Shown: positions 9,231 through 17,710 of the stretch, in pieces
Numbering within the stretch: position 1 is the first letter of the stretch
Layout: each line of letters starts with the position of its first letter
Source: Rhizobium etli 8C-3
GTDB lineage: Bacteria > Pseudomonadota > Alphaproteobacteria > Rhizobiales > Rhizobiaceae
Direction: 5' to 3'
Length of the DNA stretch: 64,000 nt
Assembly: GCF_001908375.1 (NCBI RefSeq)
Contig: NZ_CP017241.1
Span: 809,001 to 873,000, forward strand
Position numbers and translations under genes: made by a program
The notes under the pieces: model-generated
What the model was told of the DNA's origin: nothing
The model's input: only the letters and a program-made list of their open reading frames with translations
The model's database searches: none

Positions 9231-9802
9231 AGTTAAGCGGTCAGCTATACGCCGTCATGGCAGCCGTTGGACACAGACTTATTCGATCCCGTAAGCAGGC
9301 GTTCGGACATTGTAGCCGCACGAGTTGCGCCCGCACCTTTCGGCTCCGCCATGCTCGTCGACATGACTTTCGTCGCCTAGCCGCTGCCGGGCCAGTTCGG
9401 CGAGTTCAATCGCCTCGACTTCAAGGTAAGTATGGCCCAAATGGCAACGCAACAGCCCGTCTACCGACTTGGAATCCTGAGGCCGCTCCAGGGGCGCTAC
9501 GACCCCTTCTTGACGTCTGGAAGGTTCGTCACGCCATCGGCGAGTGCGCGCGCAAACGCCCGCAGTGTTGCCGTGTAATTGGTGAAGCGCTTCTTATCGA
9601 GCTTGATGGGACCGCCCTCCTTGAGCGCGATATTGCGCCCTGCCGCCGTCGTTACTCGAGTGATCGCCTTGCGGATGAATACCGTGATGCCGCGAGCGCA
9701 GAGATTGCGGACCGTCACTGCTCGACGACCGTGCCGCTTGCCGCGATTGATCCCCGACCAGTCGCGGCCGCCCGCTAGATGGCATCGCCCCAAACTTCCA
9801 TT

Positions 9803-9821
9803 GCTACGTCAGTGACGTAGC
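9803..9821. promoter_or_regulatory. 19-bp perfect dyad upstream of the GTPase/cyclase cassette
   Basis: GCTACGTCAGTGACGTAGC is a nine-base inverted repeat around one central base. It sits about 125 bases before the first gene of the cassette. It could be an operator; the binding protein is unknown. It does not match the CRP-type TGTGA-N6-TCACA consensus. Confidence 0.4.
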
Positions 9822-9946
9822 GCTCGGCTGCATCACGAATCGGCTTGAGTCAAGAAGATTCCGGCTTGTGGGCCGGCTATTTTGCTGACATTATTACCTG
9901 TTGACGGGGTTGCACCGTGGCAGGTGTTCAAATGGGGGGCATAAGG

Positions 9947-10612
9947 ATGGCAAAGGAACCTTCGAGTACCGCTTCTTCTGCGAATAAGGCGGACGAAAAT
10001 CTGATAGGTAATGCAGAGGGAAACGGGCTGAACTTCATGGCGGCCCAGGCCCGCGAGGGCGGGATCTCCGGTGACGCTGTAGGTGTCGACAAGATCCGCG
10101 ATCTGCTGTTCGGCAACCAGATGCAGGACTATGACCGCCGTTTTTCCAAGCTTGAAGACCGGTTCTTGCAGCGCTTTAAGGATGTCGAATCCGAGGCCAA
10201 GCGCAATCTTGAAGCGTACGAGTCAAATGCAAAGAAGCAGGTCGAATCGCTCGCGGCGCAATTGCGGAGCGAAAAAGATGCACGAGCCGAGGCCGACAAG
10301 GAGATTGACCGGAATCTTCGCGAGCAAAATCAGGCACTTGAAAAGCAGGTGCGCGCGTTGTCGGATCAATTGAGCGAGCTTGAGCGCGACGTTGCGGACC
10401 GGATAAATCGAAGCGATCATTTGCTGCGTGAGGAAATCAAGCAAAAGAATGAAAGCATTCAGATGCTAATGGAGAAAATGTTTTCCGATCTCAGCAACGT
10501 CAAGACCGACAGAAATCTTTTGGCTGGCCTGTTTGTCGAGGTTGCAAAATGCATAAATCAGGATTCCGGCGGTAGCAAGAGCAACTCGGAACGTAGCTGG
10601 AAAGTGAGTTGA
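9947..10612 (+). CDS. coiled-coil protein of unknown function, first gene of the GTPase/cyclase cassette
   Basis: It encodes about 221 residues. A Ser/Ala/Asn-rich N-terminal tail is followed by the motif VGVDKIRDLLFGNQMQDYD. Then comes a long charged heptad region (roughly residues 60-190) rich in Glu, Lys, Arg, Gln and Leu that should form a coiled coil. The C-terminus is MFSDLSNVKTDRNLLAGLF plus a short tail. There is no signal peptide or membrane span, so it is probably cytoplasmic, perhaps a scaffold for the adjoining membrane protein or GTPase. Starts at 9917 (GTG) and 9932 (ATG) are also open; 9947 is preferred for the GGGGGG tract 7 bases upstream. The gene ends 7 bases before the next one. 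Confidence 0.75.
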   Translation: MAKEPSSTASSANKADENLIGNAEGNGLNFMAAQAREGGISGDAVGVDKIRDLLFGNQMQDYDRRFSKLEDRFLQRFKDVESEAKRNLEAYESNAKKQVESLAAQLRSEKDARAEADKEIDRNLREQNQALEKQVRALSDQLSELERDVADRINRSDHLLREEIKQKNESIQMLMEKMFSDLSNVKTDRNLLAGLFVEVAKCINQDSGGSKSNSERSWKVS

Positions 10613-10619
10613 TGGGAAC

Positions 10620-13600
10620 TTGACGTCGACCGTCGACCCAATCAGACTTCCTCAAAAAGCCGCCTCGAACGATACCGAGATCGATCGCGCGGCTCTGGCT
10701 ATTCTTTTGGTCGAAATTGCTCGGAACATTGATCCGGACCATCATGCGCGTTTCGACGGAGTTCCAACCGCCGATCGTCGCATGGAAACGCTGCGCCAGT
10801 TGCTGGTCGGCCGCGAAATTTCGGAGCTTTCACGAGTTACGCATCTGCTGGGCGAACCGGAGCAGCTTGCGGAAGCAGTGGGCGGCGTTCTTCCCAGTGC
10901 AGCCGCACGGGCGCCTCATGCGCAGCTCGGCGAGGCCCTTGCGCCAGCCGTCGAGAGGGCTGTGCAACGGTCGATCCAGAAGAGCCCGCGCACGCTGACG
11001 GATATATTATACCCGGTGTTTCTGCCGGCAATTCGCAAGTCGATCGGGGAAAAGATCGACCAGACCTTTCAGTCGCTGAATGAGACTTTAAGACATATAT
11101 TTACCTGGCATGGGCTCAAGTGGAGATTTGAATCTTGGAGAACTGGTGCCAGCTTCTCGGAAGTTGTTCTGAAGCATTCTCTTGTCTATCGTGTAGAACA
11201 TGTCTTTCTCATTAACCGAAATTCGGGGCTTTTGATCGCGCATGTAACTGCCGATAATGCAACGAGCGAGGATCCTCAACTCATTTCTTCGATGCTCAGT
11301 GCAATTCAAGACTTTGTTAAAGACTCATTTAACGAGAAAGAACAGAGCGGCCTGGACACTATCCGCTTTGGGGAGCTTCGTCTCTGGTCAGAAGTTGGAC
11401 CGTTTGCGACCTTGGTTGCGGTGATCCGGGGAAATCCGCCAGAGGAATTACATGAAATAGTTCGCGATGTGTTGCTTCGCATCCATGATGAATACTCACA
11501 GGCTTTAGAGCAGTTCGACGGCGACGGTTCTCAGTTAGCCGGCATAGAGACGCAGTTGCAGACCTGCGTTGAACTGAAGCAGGAGGACTCAAACCAGGGA
11601 TTTCCGTGGCTGGTGGTGGCTGCAGTCCTGCTGGTTTTGATTCCGGCAGGCGGTTGGTTCTTTCTTTCCTGGCAATCCGGGCAGCGCTGGCAAGCCTATG
11701 TTTCGCGACTGGGGACCCAACCGGGCATCATCGTCGCCCAACAAACGGTGCGCGATGGACATTTCTACATTTCCGGCCTGAGAGACCCGCTTGGCGCCGA
11801 CCCGCAGTCGCTGTTGTCTGGAACGCATGTCGATCCCGCCCGCGTTCATTCGCAATGGCAATTCTATCAGAGCCTTGAGCCGGAGTTCGTGCTGAAGCGG
11901 CTGACGGCGTCGCTGGCTCCGCCGGATACAGTACGACTTTCGATCGTCAAGGATCGCATCGTTGCCGAGGGTGAGGCTGCCGACACCTGGATAGATCGGG
12001 CGCGCGCAGCGGCCCGACAGCTTTCGGCAGGCGGACCGGAATTCGACATCTCCAAGGTTCGTGATGTGAGCCCCGAAGCACGCGCGGCGGAGCACTGGCA
12101 GGCCTATGTGTCGCGACTTGAGGCCCAACCGGGCATCATCGTTGCGGAACAAAAGGTGCGCGATGGCCAATTCTACATTTCCGGCCTGAGAGACCCGCTT
12201 GGCGCCGACCCGCAGTCGCTGTTGTCTGGAACGCATGTCGATCCCGCCCGCGTTCATTCGCAATGGCAATTCTATCAGAGCCTTGAGCCGGAGTTCGTGT
12301 TGAAGCGGCTGACGGCGTCGCTGGCTCCGCCCAAATCTGTTCTGCTTTCGATCGTCCAGGGTCGCATCGTTGCCGAGGGTGAGGCTGCCGACACCTGGAT
12401 AGATCGGGCGCGCGCAGCGGCCCGACAGCTTTCGGCAGGTGGACCGGAATTCGACATCTCCAAGGTTCGTGATGTGAGCCCCGAAGCACGCGCGGCGGAG
12501 CACTGGCAGGCCTATGTGTCGCGACTTGAGGCCCAACCGGGCATCATCGTTGCGGAACAAAAGGTGCACGATGGCCAATTCTACATTTCCGGCCTGAGAG
12601 ACCCGCTTGGCGCCGACCCGCAGTCGCTGTTGTCTGGAACGCAGGTCGATCCCGCCCGCGTTCATTCGCAATGGCAATTCTATCAGAGCCTTGAGCCGGA
12701 GTTCGTGTTGAAGCGGCTGACGGCGTCGCTGGCTCCGCCGGATACAGTACGACTTTCGATCGTCAAGGATCGCATCGTTGCCGAGGGTGAGGCTGCCGAC
12801 ACCTGGATAGATCGGGCGCGCGCAGCGGCCCGACAGCTTTCGGCAGGCGGACCGGAATTCGACATCTCCAAGGTTCGTGATGTGAGCCCCGAAGCACGCG
12901 CGGCGGAGCACTGGCAGGCCTATGTGTCGCGACTTGAGGCCCAACCGGGCATCATCGTTGCGGAACAAAAGGTGCGCGATGGCCAATTCTACATTTCCGG
13001 CCTGAGAGACCCGCTTGGCGCCGACCCGCAGTCGCTGTTGCCTGGAACGCATGTCGATCCCGCCCGCGTTCATTCGCAATGGCAATTCTATCAGAGCCTT
13101 GAGCCGGAGTTCGTGTTGAAGCGGCTGACGGCGTCGCTGGCTCCGCCCAAATCTGTTCTGCTTTCGATCGTCCAGGGTCGCATCGTTGTCGTGGGTGAGG
13201 CTCCTGCCAACTGGATCAACCGGGCGCGGGCCGCCGCAGAACAACTTTCGGCGGACGGAGTGGTTCTGGATGTCTCGCAGCTGCGTGAGCTGAACCTTGC
13301 AGAACTTAATTATTTGAGAGAGGCCATCCAGGCGACCGATATTTTCTTCTATTCCGCCAAAGCTGTGCCGGGACCAGAGCAGATGCCGGTCCTCGACAGG
13401 TTGGCGGATCAAATAAAGGAATTCGCCAAAAATGCCCGCAAGTCAGGCGTAACAGCGCGGTTCATGTTGACCGGCCATGCAGACGCCACGGGCCGTGAGA
13501 CGGCCAACGTGTCGATCAGCGCCGCCCGCGCCGAGGCAGTTCGTGCGCTTCTCAACAAGCGCGGCGTCGCTCCGGAACTGCTGCTGGTTCGGGGCGCTGG

Positions 13601-13685
13601 CACCTTTGAGCCGGTGGTGCCTGAAAATAGTCGAACTGGGAGCTCCACCAATCGCCGGGTTTCGATTACGGTAAGCCTGGAGTAG
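10620..13685 (+). CDS. membrane-spanning OmpA-family protein with four BON-like 136-residue repeats
   Basis: This 1021-residue protein has four parts. Residues 1-325 form a cytoplasmic helical domain that I cannot assign to a family. One transmembrane span covers about 327-351 (GFPWLVVAAVLLVLIPAGGW...). Four 136-residue repeats run from about 356 to 900, each with a GLRDPLGADP motif and a BON-like strand-helix part (LSIVxxRIVAEGEA...WIDRARAAARQL). An OmpA C-terminal domain runs from about 905 to 1021 (LTGHADATGRETANVSISAARAEAV) and would bind peptidoglycan. A periplasmic anchor thus joins a cytoplasmic domain through one helix. The start is TTG with weak GGGA upstream, so the exact N-terminus is uncertain. 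It is followed 15 bases later by the GTPase gene. Confidence 0.85.
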   Translation: MTSTVDPIRLPQKAASNDTEIDRAALAILLVEIARNIDPDHHARFDGVPTADRRMETLRQLLVGREISELSRVTHLLGEPEQLAEAVGGVLPSAAARAPHAQLGEALAPAVERAVQRSIQKSPRTLTDILYPVFLPAIRKSIGEKIDQTFQSLNETLRHIFTWHGLKWRFESWRTGASFSEVVLKHSLVYRVEHVFLINRNSGLLIAHVTADNATSEDPQLISSMLSAIQDFVKDSFNEKEQSGLDTIRFGELRLWSEVGPFATLVAVIRGNPPEELHEIVRDVLLRIHDEYSQALEQFDGDGSQLAGIETQLQTCVELKQEDSNQGFPWLVVAAVLLVLIPAGGWFFLSWQSGQRWQAYVSRLGTQPGIIVAQQTVRDGHFYISGLRDPLGADPQSLLSGTHVDPARVHSQWQFYQSLEPEFVLKRLTASLAPPDTVRLSIVKDRIVAEGEAADTWIDRARAAARQLSAGGPEFDISKVRDVSPEARAAEHWQAYVSRLEAQPGIIVAEQKVRDGQFYISGLRDPLGADPQSLLSGTHVDPARVHSQWQFYQSLEPEFVLKRLTASLAPPKSVLLSIVQGRIVAEGEAADTWIDRARAAARQLSAGGPEFDISKVRDVSPEARAAEHWQAYVSRLEAQPGIIVAEQKVHDGQFYISGLRDPLGADPQSLLSGTQVDPARVHSQWQFYQSLEPEFVLKRLTASLAPPDTVRLSIVKDRIVAEGEAADTWIDRARAAARQLSAGGPEFDISKVRDVSPEARAAEHWQAYVSRLEAQPGIIVAEQKVRDGQFYISGLRDPLGADPQSLLPGTHVDPARVHSQWQFYQSLEPEFVLKRLTASLAPPKSVLLSIVQGRIVVVGEAPANWINRARAAAEQLSADGVVLDVSQLRELNLAELNYLREAIQATDIFFYSAKAVPGPEQMPVLDRLADQIKEFAKNARKSGVTARFMLTGHADATGRETANVSISAARAEAVRALLNKRGVAPELLLVRGAGTFEPVVPENSRTGSSTNRRVSITVSLE
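11685..13316 (+). repeat. four tandem 408-bp coding repeats arranged as a duplicated dimer
   Basis: Repeat units begin at 11685, 12093, 12501 and 12909, exactly 408 bases apart. Units 1 and 3 encode PPDTVRLSIVKDR, while units 2 and 4 encode PPKSVLLSIVQGR. The array is therefore an 816-bp two-unit block copied once. The last unit diverges near its end, where it joins the OmpA domain. Confidence 0.93.
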
Positions 13686-13700
13686 TGCGGAGCTAGGATA

Positions 13701-14192
13701 TTGCAAAAAAAGATCTGCATGTTGGGTGGGTTCGCTGTCGGAAAGACGAGTCTGGTTCGCAGGTTTGTGCAAAGCATCTTTTCAGATACCTACTTGACCA
13801 CGGTGGGAGTGAAAATCGACAAGAAGAGTGTCGCACTCCCGGACAAAACCGTGGATCTAATTTTGTGGGATTTGGCCGGCGAAGACGATATCGGCTCATT
13901 CCGCGTCAGCAATGTGCGGGGTGCGTCCGGGCTCGTGCTTGTCGTCGATGGAACCCGCGCCGCTACTCTTGCCGTGGCGCTCACTCTGCGCGAGCGGGCC
14001 GAGGCCGAATTCGGCGCTATGCCGTTTGTATTGCTGTTCAACAAATCCGACCTGGCCGATCGGTGGGCAATATCGGATAGTGAGATTAACGAACTCAGGC
14101 AACTTGGATGGCAAATCTATCGAACAAGCGCGCTTTCGGGTGAACATGTTGATGATGCGTTTCGTCAGCTTGCTTCGATGGTTACCAAATAG
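13701..14192 (+). CDS. Ras/Rab-like small GTPase
   Basis: It is 163 residues, the length of a bare Ras-fold G domain. All G motifs are visible: G1 GGFAVGKTSL, G2 Thr in YLTTVGVKI, G3 WDLAGEDD, G4 NKSD, and G5 TSAL. The positions equivalent to Ras Gly12, Gly13 and Gln61 are Phe, Ala and Glu. That suggests slow intrinsic hydrolysis or a partner-supplied catalytic residue (inference). There is no C-terminal Cys for lipid attachment and no membrane span. The start is TTG with GGAG 8 bases upstream. It lies between the OmpA-type gene (15-base gap) and the adenylate cyclase (3-base gap), a strong operon signature. Confidence 0.9.
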   Translation: MQKKICMLGGFAVGKTSLVRRFVQSIFSDTYLTTVGVKIDKKSVALPDKTVDLILWDLAGEDDIGSFRVSNVRGASGLVLVVDGTRAATLAVALTLRERAEAEFGAMPFVLLFNKSDLADRWAISDSEINELRQLGWQIYRTSALSGEHVDDAFRQLASMVTK

Positions 14193-14195
14193 ACC

Positions 14196-15266
14196 ATGCA
14201 TAGATTGCCAAAAGAAGTCGGAAGCTGGATTTACGATTTCTTCTACAATGAGCACTCTGTCGCATATCTGAAAATTGACGCCCAGCTTTGCATAGCTGCG
14301 AAGGGCGGTAACGTTAAACACTACGGGCTCTCATCGCTTCGCATTGGCAAGCCTGTTGCCGATCAGCTTGAATTTATGGAAGGTTTGCTGCCTTGCCCGG
14401 AGCTTCCATATCATATGGCCATGGTCGAACTGCCCAGCGGGCGTGTTGCGGACCTTCATCTTTTTGCCGGCAATGCCTGCGTGTGGCTGCTCTTTCTTGA
14501 CGCCACTGCCGAACGCGACAACAAGCAGCGGCTTCAACAGAAGGCCTATGAAATGACGCTCCTGCAAGAGAGGGAGCGGCAACTCAACGAGAAATTACAA
14601 TCGACGAACGAGGCGTTGAGGAAGAGCCAGGAGGGATTGTCGCGTGAATACCAGCGCGCCGAATCCCTACTCCTCAACATTCTTCCGGCGTCGATCGCGG
14701 AGCGGTTAAAAGCGCACAAAAAAATTGCAGACAACCACGCAGAGGTGAGTGTGCTTTTTGCCGACATCGTCGGTTTTACGGAAAGAACGCGGAGCGTCGG
14801 AGCCGTGACGACGCTCGCTATCTTAAATTACTTCTTCAAGGCGGCGGATCGGCTCTCGGAACGATACGGCTGCGAAAAGATCAAGACAATCGGCGATTGT
14901 GTGATGGTGGTCGCTGGCCTGCCCACCGCGCGATCCGATCATGCAGAAGCCCTCGCGCACTATGCACTTGAACTGCGGAAGGCGGTTAAGCGCGTACGCT
15001 TCGCAGGAGAACCGCTGAGACTCAGAATTGGAATTCACTCGGGACCAATCGTCGCTGGCGTCATAGGCAAAAGGCGCTTCGCCTATGACCTGTGGGGCGA
15101 GACCGTTAATCTCGCCTCACGCATTCAAACGTCCGCGGAGCCCGATGAGATCCGTATTTCGGATGCAACTCACCACCTGCTTGGACCAAAATTTGCTTGC
15201 GACCTACTCGAGGAAACGGAATTGCGTGGTACAGGTCGTGTGCGAATGTGGCGGCTCTCGGCTTGA
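14196..15266 (+). CDS. adenylate cyclase with PAS-like N-terminus and coiled-coil linker
   Basis: This 356-residue soluble protein has a PAS-like sensor fold at about 15-108. A coiled coil covers about 110-165 and ends in LLLNILPASIAERL, the linker motif common before class III catalytic domains. The catalytic domain covers about 180-356. Metal Asp residues lie in VLFADIVGFTERT and GDCVMV. The purine-selecting pair is Lys (KIKTIGD) and Asp (YDLWGETVNLASRI), which favours ATP. The transition-state Asn and Arg are present. It is expected to make cAMP. It lies 3 bases after the Ras-like GTPase gene, which may control it. Confidence 0.92.
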   Translation: MHRLPKEVGSWIYDFFYNEHSVAYLKIDAQLCIAAKGGNVKHYGLSSLRIGKPVADQLEFMEGLLPCPELPYHMAMVELPSGRVADLHLFAGNACVWLLFLDATAERDNKQRLQQKAYEMTLLQERERQLNEKLQSTNEALRKSQEGLSREYQRAESLLLNILPASIAERLKAHKKIADNHAEVSVLFADIVGFTERTRSVGAVTTLAILNYFFKAADRLSERYGCEKIKTIGDCVMVVAGLPTARSDHAEALAHYALELRKAVKRVRFAGEPLRLRIGIHSGPIVAGVIGKRRFAYDLWGETVNLASRIQTSAEPDEIRISDATHHLLGPKFACDLLEETELRGTGRVRMWRLSA

Positions 15267-15299
15267 TTTGCCGCTTGGCCGCCGCCGACGTCCCGAGTG

Positions 15300-15702
15300 A
15301 ACTAGGTTGCGCGACGGGGATCGAACGATGCGATTTCGTCGTTGCCGATTTAGATGCCCGGCTGATTGCAATTCGTCCGCACATCCCGGATCAATTGCGA
15401 AACTGTCGGACGGTTTCGCGTCAGGTAGCATTTGCTAAGGGTAACGCGGATGATCAGGCCGGTCGCGTTTACGGTCGACTAGAGAGGTGATCGTCCCAGC
15501 TGATCGAAACAGTTTGATAAGGCGGTAAACCCGTTGATCGGCTGACGTCGAGCTCAGTTGTAAGTTGTTTCACGTCTGCGGCGGTCATCGGACCAGTTCG
15601 ATGCTTCAGGAATTCCCGAATGCCGTCTGCGCGTTTGCACGCTTCATCTCAAAGCGCTTCATCGACTTCATCAGGAAATGCGTCAATTTGCCAAGGCACC
15701 AT
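15300..15702 (-). pseudogene. Mu/TniA-like transposase, N-terminal remnant
   Basis: A degraded reading starts at about 15702. It runs through VDEAL-(stop)-DEACKRADGIREFLKHR and MTAADVKQLTTELDVSRST. A one-base shift then leads to VYRLIKLFRSAGTITSLVDR, and later YLTRNRPTVSQLIRDVRT and FDPRRAT. This resembles the N-terminal helix-turn-helix region of Mu/TniA-type DDE transposases known from rhizobia. There are at least one TGA in place of Trp, one frameshift and two further stops. The catalytic core is missing; the remnant ends within about 35 bases of the cyclase stop codon. Confidence 0.6.
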
Positions 15703-15916
15703 CGATTATCTCGATCGCCTGAATCTCCCAAAAGCCAAGTCAAAATCTCACATTAACTGCTAAATCCCAAATTAAGTGGCACGGCAATCAATTGAAATCA
15801 TTGGCCAACGAGTCTTACATTTAAAAACAAAGCGACACTCCTCACAGCCCTACCCGCCGGCATGACCGCGACATCGTCGAATTACGGTCAGGTTTCTCGC
15901 ATAGCGAAATGAGTCG

Positions 15917-17710
15917 TCACGGTGGCAGGCCTGCGTTTCGCAAACCATCGGCCCATCGTGCGGCGTCTTCCGGTCGCCGGATCGGGAAGAAATCGTTGAG
16001 GCTGGAGAGGCGGAAATCGGGATCAAGCTGACGCAATCGTGTCATCGCCTCCGTAGCCTCTGGAGCTTGTCCAGCCAGTGCGTGGCTTGCTGCAGCGACG
16101 CAGGTTGCGATGAAGTGGACCGGCTGCTCACGAATGGCCGCGTGCGCCCATGATGACGCATCCGCGTATTGGCCAGCAAAGAAGTAGGCGGCGGCCATTG
16201 CGGCTTGCGCATTACAAATCTGGGGGTCTTGTGGGTTCAGCCGCATGGCCCGCGTGAGATGATCGATTGCCCCCTCCGGTTCGCCAAGCCAAATCCTGGC
16301 CCACCCGCTGAACAGCCATGCTGAGGCCAAATTGGGATTGAGCCCAAGAGCACGTTGCAATAAGTCTGCGCCATAATCGTGTGCGCCAAGAACATACGCG
16401 AAGGCGATTCCAGCGGTGCAGAGCGCCACCGCATCATCCTTGCCCAGGGCCGCTGCATGCCGGGCCAGCCGCTCGGTTTCGGCAGCCTCCTGCACGTGAT
16501 CGACCATCCAACCACTTGCCTTCCGCTGAGAATAGCAGCGCGCCGCCATGCCGTAAGCCGCAGCAAATTCCGGATCGAGTTCGATGGCGCGGTAAAAGAG
16601 CCGCAGAGCCTCATTGTTGGTTTCTCGGCTCCAGCAATGCAAGGCTGCCAAGCCCCGCAGGAAGTAATCGTAAGCGTCGAGGTTCTCGGTAGGCTTGTGC
16701 TTGGCCCGCTTGATCTCAGCCTGCTCGAGCTTCGGTCCGATGGCGCCGACCACGCTCGAGGTTACTCGGTCCTGCAGTTCGAAAATGTCTTCCAGTTCCC
16801 CTTCAAAGCGATCCGCCCAAATATGTACGCCCGTCGTGGCCTCAACAAGCTCGGCAGATATGCGCACTCGATTGGCCGCCCTGCGCACGCTGCCTTCCAG
16901 CACGTAGCGCACGCCTAATTCGCGCCCGACCTGCTTCACGTCGACAGCGCGCCCCTTGTACGTGAAGCTGGAATTGCGGGCGATAACGAAGAGCCAGCGA
17001 ATGCGCGACAGCCCGATGATAACCTCTTCGACGATGCCGTCGCCAAAATAGTCCTGTGCTGGATCGCTGCTCATGTTCCCAAACGGCAGTACTGCGATCG
17101 ATGGCCGGTCCGGTAACGCGGGTTCAGGCGCCCGCAACGGGATGATCTGCTCGAGGTGCGCTCGGAAGGTCCTCAGCGGGCGCGCGATATTCTTAAGGTG
17201 GTGCAAGCCCATATCGGCAAAACTAATATCGACCTTGCCATCGATCTGTCGGTATACGTCTTCGGAGATGCAGATTCCGCCGGCCTCGGAAATCTCCTCA
17301 AGCCGGGTCGCCACGTTGACACCGTCTCCCAGAATGTCATCGCCCTCGATCAGGACGTCGCCGAGATTGATTCCGATGCGGAACAGCATCCGTTGATCGG
17401 CGGGTGCCACCGCATTTCGCTCCGCCATTAACTTCTGGATGGCCGCTGCGCACGCGACGGCCGCGACGACCGAGGGGAACTCCAGTAGCACGCCGTCGCC
17501 TATGGTCTTTACAATCCGACCGCCGTGGTCTGTGATAATCGGCGAGATGGCTTCGCGGTGGCCCCGCAGCGCACGCGCCGTTCCGGCTTCATCGACTCCC
17601 ATCAGCCGACTGAAGCCCACGACGTCGGCAGCCAGAATAGCTGCCAGTCTGCGTTCCACCTGGGGCTGGCCCACGGACTCGTACCTTTCTTCCAGTTTTA
17701 AGGCACGCAC
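15917..17710 (-). CDS. class III nucleotidyl cyclase with FlgO/TolB-like and TPR regions
   Basis: This 597-residue cytoplasmic protein has a cyclase domain at about 20-190 (AAILAADVVGFSRL, KTIGDGVLLEF, GDGVNVATRL), so the metal Asp residues and the Asn/Arg pair are intact. A region starting SIAVLPFGNMSSDPAQDYFGDG resembles the FlgO/TolB-N segment of this architecture. A TPR array then runs from about 340 to the end. The start is GTG at 17710; an in-frame GTG at 17674 behind GAAAGG is also plausible. It is a paralogue of the genes at 5288-7023 and 18711-20483. A near-palindrome, GAGCCCCCCATGGGGCGCTC, lies just upstream (17719-17738). Confidence 0.9.
   Translation of the reverse strand: MRALKLEERYESVGQPQVERRLAAILAADVVGFSRLMGVDEAGTARALRGHREAISPIITDHGGRIVKTIGDGVLLEFPSVVAAVACAAAIQKLMAERNAVAPADQRMLFRIGINLGDVLIEGDDILGDGVNVATRLEEISEAGGICISEDVYRQIDGKVDISFADMGLHHLKNIARPLRTFRAHLEQIIPLRAPEPALPDRPSIAVLPFGNMSSDPAQDYFGDGIVEEVIIGLSRIRWLFVIARNSSFTYKGRAVDVKQVGRELGVRYVLEGSVRRAANRVRISAELVEATTGVHIWADRFEGELEDIFELQDRVTSSVVGAIGPKLEQAEIKRAKHKPTENLDAYDYFLRGLAALHCWSRETNNEALRLFYRAIELDPEFAAAYGMAARCYSQRKASGWMVDHVQEAAETERLARHAAALGKDDAVALCTAGIAFAYVLGAHDYGADLLQRALGLNPNLASAWLFSGWARIWLGEPEGAIDHLTRAMRLNPQDPQICNAQAAMAAAYFFAGQYADASSWAHAAIREQPVHFIATCVAAASHALAGQAPEATEAMTRLRQLDPDFRLSSLNDFFPIRRPEDAARWADGLRNAGLPP

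Larger units (their letters stand above)
8931..9946 (+). other. intergenic region with gene debris
   Basis: It contains a (GT)9 tract, a fragment of an EamA transporter, and a 19-bp dyad, each listed separately. A 98-codon minus-strand frame (9497-9793) is rich in basic residues and ends NLPDVKKGS. I do not recognise it and cannot claim it is a gene. Confidence 0.5.

Noticed and set aside
8945..9778. 277-codon plus-strand frame after the zinc-ribbon cyclase
   Set aside because: It runs through the GT tract and an EamA relic in mixed frames; only the EamA part carries a signal.
9497..9793. 98-codon minus-strand frame with a basic N-terminal half
   Set aside because: No motif, no clear ribosome site and no conserved neighbour; could be chance.
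11589..13412. 607-codon minus-strand frame opposite the OmpA/BON gene
   Set aside because: Shadow of the repeat array; the plus frame has membrane span, BON-like and OmpA motifs.
10912..13685. CRISPR-like regularity from repeats in this gene
   Set aside because: Units are 408-bp coding repeats without unique spacers.
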